Below, one piece after another: positions 7,333 through 14,979 of a stretch of DNA of 21,947 nucleotides (its first letter is position 1; every line of letters begins with the position of its first letter). The stretch is from JAOACQ01 sp049968515 (GTDB taxonomy: Bacteria > Spirochaetota > Brevinematia > Brevinematales > JAOACQ01), in assembly GCA_049968515.1 (NCBI GenBank), contig JBMFQR010000030.1:1-21947 (forward strand), written 5' to 3'. The notes under the pieces are model-generated. The model saw only the letters and a program-made list of their open reading frames with translations, made no database searches and had not been told where the DNA came from. The translations under genes were made by a program, and so were the position numbers.

Positions 7333-8259
7333 TCACCTCAACAACCCCTGTATAATCATTTCTGTTGCTTCATCTTCAGTAAGACCACGGGAAAGAAGAG
7401 TCTCAAGCTGTTTTGAGTCAACAGAGCCTATTGCGGCTTCATGTGTCACATGAGCCTTTGGATTATTAACCTGAACAACGGGAATGGCTCTTGCTACTGC
7501 ATTATCCTGCACTATCTCCTTACAGTCAACATGTCCCCTTGCAAATGGTGCATCGGCAACCACTTCATTTTCAATGTTTGCATTAGCATTATCTTTTAAG
7601 GCAATATGGCTTGTCAGTACTCCGGTAGAATTTTCTCCCACCAGATGAGCTTTCTCTTTTATGTGAATTCTATCGTTTAATCTACCAAATATTCTTGCCT
7701 TCATATCCACCGTGACATTCCTTTCTACCTCAGCCTCATAATCAAGCTCTATGATACCAGCTGCTCCTTTTATAAGCTCAAACTCCGTGGAGAACCGAGC
7801 ATTCTCTTTAACAATTACTTTTGTTTTGGGAACGATTGTAACTCCTCCAGCCGGGCCATGGATATGTCTTTCAAAGTATGAAAGGCTTGCCCCCTCTTCT
7901 ATTGTTATTACTGCATCCATCAGGTGTTTTACATTCTCTGCGTTTGGAAATGTACAGCTTGCTATAAAGCTTGCAGAAGCACCTTTCTCAATTGTCGTGT
8001 TTATGATGATTTTCTGTGTTCCATTCGGTGGTATCATTCCAAAACAGAATCTGACCGGATTTTTTATGATTTCCTTTACTCTAATCTTAACATCAACACC
8101 ATCCTCAAAACTTTTTGAGTTAACCTCAAGTCCCGGAACAAGATGGGCATTCAAAACCTCATTGCCATGTATCTCAATGTGTGCGACATCAGGTGGCATT
8201 TTATGTTGATTTATGCTTGCAAGAAGCTCGGCTAAGAGTTTTTCTTTATCTTTATCCAT
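7333..8259 (-). CDS. sufB: Short SufB/SufD-family Fe-S scaffold protein (SMS-type SufB)
   Basis: A 308-aa SufB/SufD-family protein, which with SufC builds Fe-S clusters in the cytoplasm. It is much shorter than classical SufB (about 470-500 aa) because the N-terminal region is reduced; it keeps the beta-helix core (about 80-245) and the C-terminal helices that bind SufC (about 283-308). Residues equivalent to the catalytic SufB pair are present: Cys246 in HVDC, at the place of E. coli Cys405, and Glu274 in THEA, at the place of Glu434. That argues for SufB rather than SufD. It starts 10 bp after sufC with SD AGGAG. No separate sufD, sufS or sufU is present. Minimal SufBC pairs of this sort are known from archaea and anaerobic bacteria. 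Confidence 0.85.
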   Translation of the reverse strand: MDKDKEKLLAELLASINQHKMPPDVAHIEIHGNEVLNAHLVPGLEVNSKSFEDGVDVKIRVKEIIKNPVRFCFGMIPPNGTQKIIINTTIEKGASASFIASCTFPNAENVKHLMDAVITIEEGASLSYFERHIHGPAGGVTIVPKTKVIVKENARFSTEFELIKGAAGIIELDYEAEVERNVTVDMKARIFGRLNDRIHIKEKAHLVGENSTGVLTSHIALKDNANANIENEVVADAPFARGHVDCKEIVQDNAVARAIPVVQVNNPKAHVTHEAAIGSVDSKQLETLLSRGLTEDEATEMIIQGLLR

Positions 8260-8269
8260 AAATACTCCT

Positions 8270-9010
8270 TTAACTTGCTTCTATTTCTTTCTTTTCCGGA
8301 CTGCCTATGTGCTTACATGGGGAACACTTCCCACTAAAATAATCAAACATTTTAGATGTTTCTCCTTTGCTAACAAGCATTCCTCCACAGAGCAGAAAGG
8401 CATGCTCAGCCTGTTTTAAAACCTCCGGACTATGTGTAACAAGCACAATTGTAGAACCATTTTTCTTCAGGTCATTAATTACTTCAAAAATGTATTTTAT
8501 TGAATCGATATCAACACCACTATCCGGTTCATCCATCAGCACGAGGCGGGGCTGCATTGCATAGACAGAGGCAAGCTCTATTCTCTTTCTTTCTCCACCA
8601 GAAAGTGTCTTATCAACTGCTCTATTAAGATATTTAAGCGGGTCAAGTCCTACCATTGAAAGAGCGTCAATAACCACATCCTTTGATTTTTTCTTCGAGC
8701 CTGCAAGTATAAAGTCACTAACACCAAGCCCTTCAAATCTTGCGGGTTCTTGAAAGACAAGTGTGATGCCAAGCCTTGCCCTTTCATCAATGGATAGATG
8801 CTTTATAGATTGCCCCTCGAAAAGTATATCTCCAGAAAAATCTCTAAAGCCAGAAATGCCCATTATTGTATTTGCAAGCGTTGACTTGCCAGCCCCATTC
8901 GGTCCAACCACCGCGTGAACGTAGCCATCCCACATCTCCATCGTAATATCTTTTAGAATCTCACGTTCTCCTTTTACGAGGCTTACATTTTTAAGTTCAA
9001 GCAAATTCAT
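8270..9010 (-). CDS. sufC: SufC, Fe-S cluster assembly ATPase
   Basis: A 246-aa cytoplasmic ABC-type ATPase that drives conformational change in the SufB scaffold. It has Walker A GPNGAGKST (36-44), Q-loop FQEPARF (86-92), signature LSGGERKR (136-143), Walker B LVLMDEPDSGVD with Glu161, and H-loop His193. FQEPARFEGL and DEPDSGVDID are typical of SufC rather than of importer ATPases. The ATG overlaps the thi4 stop by 4 nt (ATGA), so the two are translationally coupled. The C-terminal tail is unusual: KCSPCKH gives a CxxC pair (Cys229, Cys232) next to Cys208, outside the conserved ATPase fold. Confidence 0.92.
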   Translation of the reverse strand: MNLLELKNVSLVKGEREILKDITMEMWDGYVHAVVGPNGAGKSTLANTIMGISGFRDFSGDILFEGQSIKHLSIDERARLGITLVFQEPARFEGLGVSDFILAGSKKKSKDVVIDALSMVGLDPLKYLNRAVDKTLSGGERKRIELASVYAMQPRLVLMDEPDSGVDIDSIKYIFEVINDLKKNGSTIVLVTHSPEVLKQAEHAFLLCGGMLVSKGETSKMFDYFSGKCSPCKHIGSPEKKEIEAS

Positions 9011-9759
9011 ACCATCTCCTTTATAATCTCAGCTACTTTTCTGCCCGAAAGGAGCATCCCTCCAAAGATGGGTCCCATTCTTGGAAGACCATAGACAGAA
9101 CAAACAGACATTCCGGTAAGATAAAGGCCGGGGAAAAATTCTCCAGTCCTTTCTACAACCCCTTTTTCGCTTGTTTCTACATCCATTGGCCCTTCGAGTA
9201 TTTCACCAGCAGGTATGTTCTTAACCTTTTTCTTCAGGACAGCAACAATTTCTGCGGGATGGCCAGTAGCATCAACAACACACCTTGACTTAATGCAGAA
9301 GGGATCAACATGTAACTTTGATAATGTTATCGCAGTACCATTCACGACAACACCTTGCACAGAGTTGTTCTTAAAGATTATGTCCTCCACACTTGTAAGA
9401 TTTAAAACCTTTGCCCCAGCCTGTATGGCTTTATATGCAAGGCCAGTTGCAAATTCTACTGCATCAACAACAAAGAGCTTTTCATACTTTTCCTTCTTAA
9501 TGCCAAGTTCTTCAATTATTTCCACTGCTTCGTTTTCTATGGTGATGACATTATATCCTGACGCTCCTCCCCAGATTCCCCCTCCTGTAGAAAGCTTTCT
9601 TTCTATAATTAGAGTTTTAAATCCAGCCCTCGAAAGATAATATGCTGCCACAAGTCCTGATGGACCTGCACCTGCTATTATTACATCATTTTCAAGTGAA
9701 TCGAGAAGCTTTTTTGTGTAGTTATCAATAATAGCCTTTGAAATTAAGATCTCTTGCAT
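9007..9759 (-). CDS. thi4: Thi4/THI1-family thiazole synthase, sulfide-using (His) type
   Basis: A 250-aa enzyme that makes the thiazole precursor of thiamine from NAD, glycine and sulfur. The dinucleotide-binding loop GAGPSG is at 30-35 and a Glu-Arg follows the second strand (53-54). The C-terminal GLPRMGPIFGGMLLSG (224-239) is the family hallmark. Yeast Thi4 gives up a sulfur from Cys205 in CMDP; here the equivalent stretch reads HVDP (His150), as in methanogen enzymes that use free sulfide and turn over many times. This predicts a non-suicidal, iron- and sulfide-dependent enzyme, suited to anaerobic conditions. SD AAGGAGG is well placed. It leads an operon with sufC and sufB. I looked for a TPP riboswitch in the leader and saw none. 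Confidence 0.92.
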   Translation of the reverse strand: MQEILISKAIIDNYTKKLLDSLENDVIIAGAGPSGLVAAYYLSRAGFKTLIIERKLSTGGGIWGGASGYNVITIENEAVEIIEELGIKKEKYEKLFVVDAVEFATGLAYKAIQAGAKVLNLTSVEDIIFKNNSVQGVVVNGTAITLSKLHVDPFCIKSRCVVDATGHPAEIVAVLKKKVKNIPAGEILEGPMDVETSEKGVVERTGEFFPGLYLTGMSVCSVYGLPRMGPIFGGMLLSGRKVAEIIKEMV

Positions 9760-9790
9760 AAGTATCCTCCTTTTAGTTTTGATGTTATTT

Positions 9791-9819
9791 ATTCTAACTC
9801 AAAAATGTTATAGTTGCAA
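9791..9819 (-). promoter_or_regulatory. Promoter of the thi4-sufC-sufB operon
   Basis: On the minus strand TTGCAA (9819-9814) and TAGAAT (9796-9791) are separated by 17 bp. The start of transcription would be near 9784, giving a leader of about 25 nt that contains only the SD. The short leader leaves no room for a thiamine riboswitch. Confidence 0.6.
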
Positions 9820-10003
9820 GTGAAAGCCTTCTTGGTGAGTTTAAAAAAAAATTGCTATATAGCATTTGAAAAAAATATTGATTTATTATAAAAAAGAAAT
9901 TAAAATCTTATGAGAAAAAGGATGGGTCTTTCTCCAGTTTGTAAGACAGGATTTAGGCAGTTTTTGTAAAAAAATGATGGATATAATAAGAGAGGAGACA
10001 GTT
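9820..10003. other. Divergent intergenic region with a 12-bp palindrome
   Basis: This AT-rich stretch separates the minus-strand thi4 operon from the plus-strand glucanase gene. TGCTATATAGCA (9853-9864) is a perfect 12-bp palindrome and could be an operator for either side. TTGAAA (9866-9871) and TATTAT (9884-9889) are only 12 bp apart, so I do not call a promoter for the glucanase. No riboswitch or RNA gene is evident. Confidence 0.35.
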
Positions 10004-12253
10004 ATGTCAAAAAAATTTTTATTGGTATTCTCAATATTAATTTTATCAGGGGGTTTGTTTGCTAAAGTAATAAAAGTCGGGCTTGGGAGTTACGTAGATA
10101 AAAAACCATATGGGCAATCTGGACCTCATCTGGATACTCCATATGTTACAGAGAATATAAAAGGAGGTGTCCCAAGTAACAAGTGGTTTTCGAGTGTTTT
10201 ATGGTCTCAATATTCAGAGGCAATGTATCCTCTTCCTATGACCTTTAGTTGTGCGGAAAGTGGATTTCTTATTGGTTATCCGGAAAAGGACACTTTTAAA
10301 GAGGGTGATGGTGATATTCAGGTTGTAATGCCTCATTTTCCAGAGTTTATAATTACTGGAAAGGAATTTAAGCCAGTCGATGCAAGACTTGATAAGTACA
10401 CTGATTTTGGTGTAGATATTGTTATGGCTGATGGTAACAAAAAAATAAAGGCAACCATATTACAGGGGAGTCCATATTTTTATTTTACTTTTGAGAATGT
10501 TGATATTGTGGTAAATTTTATTGAAAAGTCAAAGCTCTGGTATGGAAATGAAAATAGTGAGACTCTCGGATTTACTGTTAATAACGTAAACTTTGCAATC
10601 TTTGCTCCAACAGGCTCAAAATGGAAAAATTTGACTTCATCGGCTTACAATCTTATAACCCCTTCAGGAAAAAACTATCTAGTTATTGCATTACTACCAG
10701 ACAATAAAAAAAGCACTCTTGATTTCTTTAAAAAATATGCCTTTGCTTTCCCTACCAACACAACGGTAGAGTGGAAATATGATAGAGAGAAAAGCAGGAT
10801 TTATACAAAATTCAGGGTTATGACAGAGTTAAGAGAAGGAAAGAATGAAAAAACATTGATGGGGCTTTTGCCACATCACTGTAGAAATAACCAGAATATC
10901 AGACCTCTACAATACTCATTTGATTCAATAAGAGGCAAAATAAGGCTCATTGAGGGAAATGAATTTTTGACAGAGTATACATACCATGGGATTTTACCCT
11001 GGTTGCCAGATGCTGGAAATTACGACAGAAATAGATTGCAAAAATATGTAAATGACATTTACAAAAGAAAAGACTACATAAGGTATGGTCCTGGAGTTCC
11101 GGGAGTTATGGATCCATACTCTCTCTCAAAAAATTTATCAAGGCTTGCCGACCTGATTGCCGTAGCAGAACAACTTGGCAATGAAGAAGCGAAGACTGAC
11201 TTTATCAATGCGATTAGTAATACAATAAGGGAGTACTTTACTGCTAGTGAAGACAAGTATAAACAGATTTTCTATTATGATACTAACTGGGGCACATTAA
11301 TAATGTATCAGGCTGGATTTGGCAATAATACTGAATTAAATGATCATCATTTTCATTATGGATATTTTATTTATGGGGCAAGTGCAATTGGTTTTAGAGA
11401 TAAAAACTGGGCGAAAGAGGAAAACTATGGTGGAATGATAAAACTTCTTATAAAAGACATTGCAAACTGGGAGAGAGATGATAAGCGTTTCCCATATATG
11501 AGATATTTTGACTTATTTGAGGGACATTCCTGGGCAAGTGGTGGTGCACCGACAGGTTTTTCAGTTTTTGGTCCGAATCAGGAATCTGTAACTGAGGCTA
11601 TTAATGCCTGGGTTGCTCTGATTATGTGGGGTGAAATCACAGAGAATGAAGCAATAAGAGATCTCGGCATTTTTCTCTACACTACTGAAGTTAATGCCGC
11701 TCTCGAATACTGGTATGATGTTTATAGAGAGATCTTTCCAAAAGAGTTTAAAAATGCTTATTGTTCACAGGTATGGGGTGGTAAAATTGTTCATACTACC
11801 TGGTGGACTGAGGAATATACACAGACAAAGGCTATAAATATGCTCCCTCTCACAGGAGGCTCATTATTTTTTAGTATGTACCCGGATTTTGTCAACAGAA
11901 ATCTTGATGAGTTGTACAACAGAGTGGGGGCAAGAATTACAATCTGGCCAGACATTATTGCTATGTTTCAGGCTTTTACTGATCCAGATAAAGCACTCAA
12001 TATATGGGATGAAACCTATCCCGTAGAGTTTGGGAACTCACCAGCCAAAACATATCACTGGATAGAGAATCTGAAAGTGCTCGGTAAAATTGATCCAGCC
12101 GTGACAGCTGATACAACATTCTACAGCGTATTTACGAAGAATGGCAAAAAAACTTACGTTGCTTATAATCCACATCTTACAAATATTGTGGTCAAATATT
12201 CTGATGGAAAAACAATAAATGTCCCCTCTCTTAAGATGGTAGTAGAAAGATAA
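10004..12253 (+). CDS. Secreted GH81 endo-beta-1,3-glucanase
   Basis: A 749-aa glycoside hydrolase of family 81, which cleaves internal beta-1,3-glucan bonds (laminarin, callose, curdlan, fungal walls). A Sec signal peptide (about 1-20, MSKKFLLVFSILILSGGLFA) directs it out of the cytoplasm. I start at 10004 because GAGAGGAG lies 5 nt upstream and the signal peptide begins there; an in-frame ATG at 9974 would add a charged extension and has no SD. Family landmarks are NDHHFHYGYFIY with Asp447, GHSWASGG, and NQESVTEAINAW with acidic residues Glu527 and Glu531, where GH81 catalytic residues lie. The length fits a lone GH81 module with no carbohydrate-binding domain. It stands alone between divergent and tRNA genes and ends in a hairpin terminator. 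Role: degrading external glucan for carbon. Confidence 0.9.
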   Translation: MSKKFLLVFSILILSGGLFAKVIKVGLGSYVDKKPYGQSGPHLDTPYVTENIKGGVPSNKWFSSVLWSQYSEAMYPLPMTFSCAESGFLIGYPEKDTFKEGDGDIQVVMPHFPEFIITGKEFKPVDARLDKYTDFGVDIVMADGNKKIKATILQGSPYFYFTFENVDIVVNFIEKSKLWYGNENSETLGFTVNNVNFAIFAPTGSKWKNLTSSAYNLITPSGKNYLVIALLPDNKKSTLDFFKKYAFAFPTNTTVEWKYDREKSRIYTKFRVMTELREGKNEKTLMGLLPHHCRNNQNIRPLQYSFDSIRGKIRLIEGNEFLTEYTYHGILPWLPDAGNYDRNRLQKYVNDIYKRKDYIRYGPGVPGVMDPYSLSKNLSRLADLIAVAEQLGNEEAKTDFINAISNTIREYFTASEDKYKQIFYYDTNWGTLIMYQAGFGNNTELNDHHFHYGYFIYGASAIGFRDKNWAKEENYGGMIKLLIKDIANWERDDKRFPYMRYFDLFEGHSWASGGAPTGFSVFGPNQESVTEAINAWVALIMWGEITENEAIRDLGIFLYTTEVNAALEYWYDVYREIFPKEFKNAYCSQVWGGKIVHTTWWTEEYTQTKAINMLPLTGGSLFFSMYPDFVNRNLDELYNRVGARITIWPDIIAMFQAFTDPDKALNIWDETYPVEFGNSPAKTYHWIENLKVLGKIDPAVTADTTFYSVFTKNGKKTYVAYNPHLTNIVVKYSDGKTINVPSLKMVVER

Positions 12254-12255
12254 AT

Positions 12256-12280
12256 GTGTGGCGTCATTGATACGCCACAC
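12256..12280 (+). terminator. Hairpin terminator after the glucanase gene
   Basis: GTGTGGCGT (12256-12264) pairs perfectly with ACGCCACAC (12272-12280) around a 7-nt loop, starting 2 nt after the stop codon. The tract after it, TTTCCGATTTT, is interrupted but T-rich. It insulates the following tRNA promoter. Confidence 0.75.
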
Positions 12281-12293
12281 TTTCCGATTTTAA

Positions 12294-12322
12294 TTGACAA
12301 AACCCCTTCTTTTTGATAATAT
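12294..12322 (+). promoter_or_regulatory. Promoter of the tRNA-Arg/tRNA-Ser/regulator transcript
   Basis: TTGACA (12294-12299) is followed after 17 bp by TAATAT (12317-12322), with transcription expected to start about 12329, a few bases before tRNA-Arg. No other promoter is seen before the coding sequence at 12507, so this one probably serves the mRNA too. Confidence 0.7.
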
Positions 12323-12333
12323 ATTTGTGTAAT

Positions 12334-12407
12334 GCGCTCATAGCTCAGCTGGATAGAGCATCAGGTTGCGGTCCTGAGGGCCGGGGGTTCGAATCCTCCT
12401 GGGCGCG
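12334..12407 (+). tRNA. tRNA-Arg, anticodon GCG
   Basis: All four arms fold: acceptor GCGCTCA/TGGGCGC, D stem GCTC/GAGC, anticodon stem TCAGG/CCTGA with loop TTGCGGT, and T arm GGGGG-TTCGAAT-CCTCC. The anticodon GCG reads CGC and CGU. A20 in the D-loop and C35 are arginine identity elements. Discriminator is G73 and no CCA is encoded. Most bacteria use anticodon ACG (inosine) for this box, so G34 is unusual. Confidence 0.93.
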
Positions 12408-12416
12408 AATCTTCCC

Positions 12417-12504
12417 GGAGAGATGCCAGAGTGGTCGATTGGGTCTGACTCGAAATCAGAAGTACACTTTTTGTGTACCGGGGGTTCGAATCCCCCTCTC
12501 TCCG
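12417..12504 (+). tRNA. tRNA-Ser, anticodon CGA
   Basis: Acceptor stem GGAGAGA/TCTCTCC with discriminator G; anticodon stem TCTGA/TCAGA with loop CTCGAAA, anticodon CGA for UCG codons. The long variable arm GTACAC-TTTTT-GTGTAC is diagnostic of a class II serine tRNA. No CCA is encoded. It lies 9 nt after tRNA-Arg and 2 nt before the next start codon. Confidence 0.95.
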
Positions 12505-12506
12505 AA

Positions 12507-14069
12507 ATGGGTTATAAAATGACGGATCTTTCTCCGAGACAAAATTATTCTCTACTAAAAAATTTAGGTAGCATTTCTGTTGATATATTCAAGAATTTGC
12601 CATTTCCATATGTAATCGTAGATAGAAAAGGCTATATAGTCTTTTATAACGATTTTTTTTCAAAGATTGTAAATGAAAGGACAGGGCTGGCAGGTAAAAA
12701 AATTTCTGACTTTTTTGTTCTTGATAATGAAGAACTAAATAATATTTTTAGGTCACTTTCCAATTCTTTGTTTACAACATATAAAATTGCTCAAAGGAAT
12801 ACAGATGAAAAGATATTTTCGGTAAGCATACAGAAATTAAATTTAAGAGAAGAAAGCTATATGCAATTCTTCTTTCAGGACATAAGCATTGAATATAAGC
12901 TTTTCAATCAGCTTCAGCTCAATAATAGAATGATGGATGATGAGTTGTCCACTGCTAAAAAGGTGCTGGGTCACATCCTCTATATTTCACCAATATATAA
13001 TTCTTTTATAAGGTTTGAGACATTTTTCAGACCATCTGCAAAACTTGGGGGGGACTTTTTTGACATTTTTCAGATTGATGAGGATAGAGTGGGGGTTTTC
13101 ATCGCTGATGTTTCAGGACATGGGGTTTCGTCTTCTTTGATTACAGCTGCACTCAAGATGTTGATTACCCTTACCCCTAAGGAGTTCTATAGTGTTGAAA
13201 AGATGGTTTTTTATCTTAACTCAAGTCTTATAAAACTTCTTATTGAAGACCAGTTTGTGACACTTTTTTACGGAGTTATTGATACAAAGAACCATGAAAT
13301 AGAATATATTAACTGCGGGCATCCAATGCCACTTATATTTTCTGAGAAAGAACATAAAATCACTCACCTTGAAAAGGTTACCTTCCCTCTCGGTATCAGC
13401 CAGAATCTTAACTACTCAAGAAGCATTGCTAAACATAAGCTTCCGGATATATGTAAAATATTGTTTTATACTGACGGAATCTTTTCTTTTCACAAAAACA
13501 ATGAGATTATTTCTATGGATGATTTAAAATCCCTTTTTAGAAACCTTGTCTTATCAAAAACCACAAACATACTCAATAATATATATTTAAGATTGCTGGA
13601 AAAATATGAAAGATTTGAAGAGGATGATATTTCTATGCTTCTTGTTACGATAAACAAAAACTTTGCATACAAAAATTATATTTCCATTCCAAGCAATGTC
13701 CTTGAGGCAGATAATGCCATTATGAAACTGATTAAATCCCTTGAGCATATTTTTTACATTGATGAGGACACAAAATGGAAGATATATACCTGCCTTTATG
13801 AGGCTTTAATAAATGCCATTGTCCATGGAAATAAGTCAAACATTCAGAAAAGAGTATTTATAAGTTATAGAGTTTGGAAAGACTGGATAGTTTTCAAGCT
13901 TAAAGATGAGGGGGAAGGATTTAGATTTGACAAACTTCCCGATCCATCGAGGGGGGATAATATTTTAAAAACCTCTGGCAGGGGAATATTTATAATCAAA
14001 AAAATAATGAATAAGGTAAAATTTAATCTTACAGGCAATGAAATCACAATGTTTTTAAGGATGGATTAA
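12507..14069 (+). CDS. PAS-PP2C(SpoIIE)-HATPase partner-switching regulator
   Basis: A 520-aa cytoplasmic signalling protein in three parts. A PAS-like sensor spans about 25-130. A SpoIIE/RsbU-type PP2C phosphatase spans about 160-385, with metal-site motifs GGD (181-183), DVSGHG (201-206), TDG (322-324) and EDD (372-374). An RsbW/SpoIIAB-like HATPase spans about 395-520, with N-box EALINAIVHGN (432-442), DEGEGF (467-472) and GRGIFI (491-496). Such proteins dephosphorylate, and may also phosphorylate, an STAS anti-sigma-antagonist. Neither partner nor sigma factor is encoded nearby. The start is uncertain: ATG 12507 is 2 nt after tRNA-Ser and ATG 12519 is 14 nt after it, neither with an SD, so the mRNA may be leaderless after tRNA processing. 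The open frame also runs back into the tRNA, which I discount. Confidence 0.85.
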   Translation: MGYKMTDLSPRQNYSLLKNLGSISVDIFKNLPFPYVIVDRKGYIVFYNDFFSKIVNERTGLAGKKISDFFVLDNEELNNIFRSLSNSLFTTYKIAQRNTDEKIFSVSIQKLNLREESYMQFFFQDISIEYKLFNQLQLNNRMMDDELSTAKKVLGHILYISPIYNSFIRFETFFRPSAKLGGDFFDIFQIDEDRVGVFIADVSGHGVSSSLITAALKMLITLTPKEFYSVEKMVFYLNSSLIKLLIEDQFVTLFYGVIDTKNHEIEYINCGHPMPLIFSEKEHKITHLEKVTFPLGISQNLNYSRSIAKHKLPDICKILFYTDGIFSFHKNNEIISMDDLKSLFRNLVLSKTTNILNNIYLRLLEKYERFEEDDISMLLVTINKNFAYKNYISIPSNVLEADNAIMKLIKSLEHIFYIDEDTKWKIYTCLYEALINAIVHGNKSNIQKRVFISYRVWKDWIVFKLKDEGEGFRFDKLPDPSRGDNILKTSGRGIFIIKKIMNKVKFNLTGNEITMFLRMD

Positions 14070-14070
14070 A

Positions 14071-14979
14071 GTGGTCAAAATATATCATATCCCTGTTTTG
14101 CTTAAGGAAACGATTGATTTTTTAAAAATTAAGAAAGATGGAATCTATATAGATGCGACCTGTGGAGAAGGGGGGCATTCCTTTGAAATACTGAAGTATT
14201 TAGGAATTGAAGGAAGGCTTATCTGTATTGATAGGAACAAAGAGATTCTTGAAATTGCGAGGGAAAGACTTTCTGAATTTAAAAATGTTCATTTTTACAA
14301 TACCTCCTTTGATAGAATTAAAGATATTTTAAAGGATGAAAATTTATCTGAAGTTGATGGTATTATAGCAGATCTTGGGGTCTCTATGTTTCACCTGAAG
14401 GAAAGTTCAAACCTGAAACTCGGGATAAGCTACAATGATGAAACCTCTCTCGATATGAGACTTGATGAGGAAGAAAATATAAGGGCATATGATGTTGTCA
14501 ACAAGTTCAGGGAAGATGAGATTGCGAAGATTCTTTATGAGTATGGAGAAGAAGCTGAAGCTAAAAGGATAGCTAAAGAAATTTGCAGAAGAAGGCCTAT
14601 AAAAAACTCAAAAGAGCTTGCCGATATAATCTTTAAAGTAAAAAGGGAAAGAAAAAAAAATATTCATCCAGCAACAAAGAGTTTTCAGGCCTTGAGAATT
14701 TTTGTTAACAAAGATTTAAAAAAACTCGAAAGTTTTATACACCATTCTGTCGATATTTTATCTGAAAATGGGAGGGTTGTTGTAATAAGCTACCATTCCC
14801 TTGAGGACAGAATTGTAAAACAGGGGTTTAAAGAGTTAGAAAAAGGGGGAATGGGCAGGGTGCTGACAAAGAAGGTGATAAAACCCTCTGAAGAGGAGAT
14901 AAGTTTTAATAAGTCTGCCAGAAGTGCAAGGATGAGGGTTTTTGAAAGAATGAAAACCTTAGAGGGCTTTGATGAGTAG
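14071..14979 (+). CDS. rsmH: RsmH, 16S rRNA (cytosine-1402-N4)-methyltransferase
   Basis: A 302-aa S-adenosylmethionine-dependent methyltransferase that modifies C1402 in the ribosomal P-site (formerly MraW). Landmarks are HIPVLL at the N-terminus, the SAM-binding DATCGEGGHS (28-37), ADLGVS (100-105), LDMRLD (127-132), HPATKSFQALRIFVN (199-213) and ISYHSLEDRIVK (239-250). The length is typical. It uses a GTG start 2 nt after the regulator's stop, with AAGGAT about 9 nt upstream. The last 8 nt overlap the ftsL-like gene, the usual order in division gene clusters, although no mraZ precedes it. Confidence 0.95.
   Translation: MVKIYHIPVLLKETIDFLKIKKDGIYIDATCGEGGHSFEILKYLGIEGRLICIDRNKEILEIARERLSEFKNVHFYNTSFDRIKDILKDENLSEVDGIIADLGVSMFHLKESSNLKLGISYNDETSLDMRLDEEENIRAYDVVNKFREDEIAKILYEYGEEAEAKRIAKEICRRRPIKNSKELADIIFKVKRERKKNIHPATKSFQALRIFVNKDLKKLESFIHHSVDILSENGRVVVISYHSLEDRIVKQGFKELEKGGMGRVLTKKVIKPSEEEISFNKSARSARMRVFERMKTLEGFDE

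Noticed and set aside
9760..9830. TPP riboswitch before thi4
   Set aside because: The leader from the likely start of transcription is about 25 nt, and the conserved CUGAGA and ACCUGA elements are absent.
9866..9889. TTGAAA/TATTAT as the glucanase promoter
   Set aside because: The spacing is 12 bp, too short for a sigma-70 promoter; AT-rich sequence gives such matches easily.
9974..10003. Earlier ATG for the glucanase
   Set aside because: It has no SD and would put charged residues before a well-formed signal peptide; the ATG at 10004 has GAGAGGAG.
12313..12522. Open frame running through tRNA-Arg and tRNA-Ser
   Set aside because: It covers two complete tRNA genes; the apparent peptide is a by-product of their sequence.
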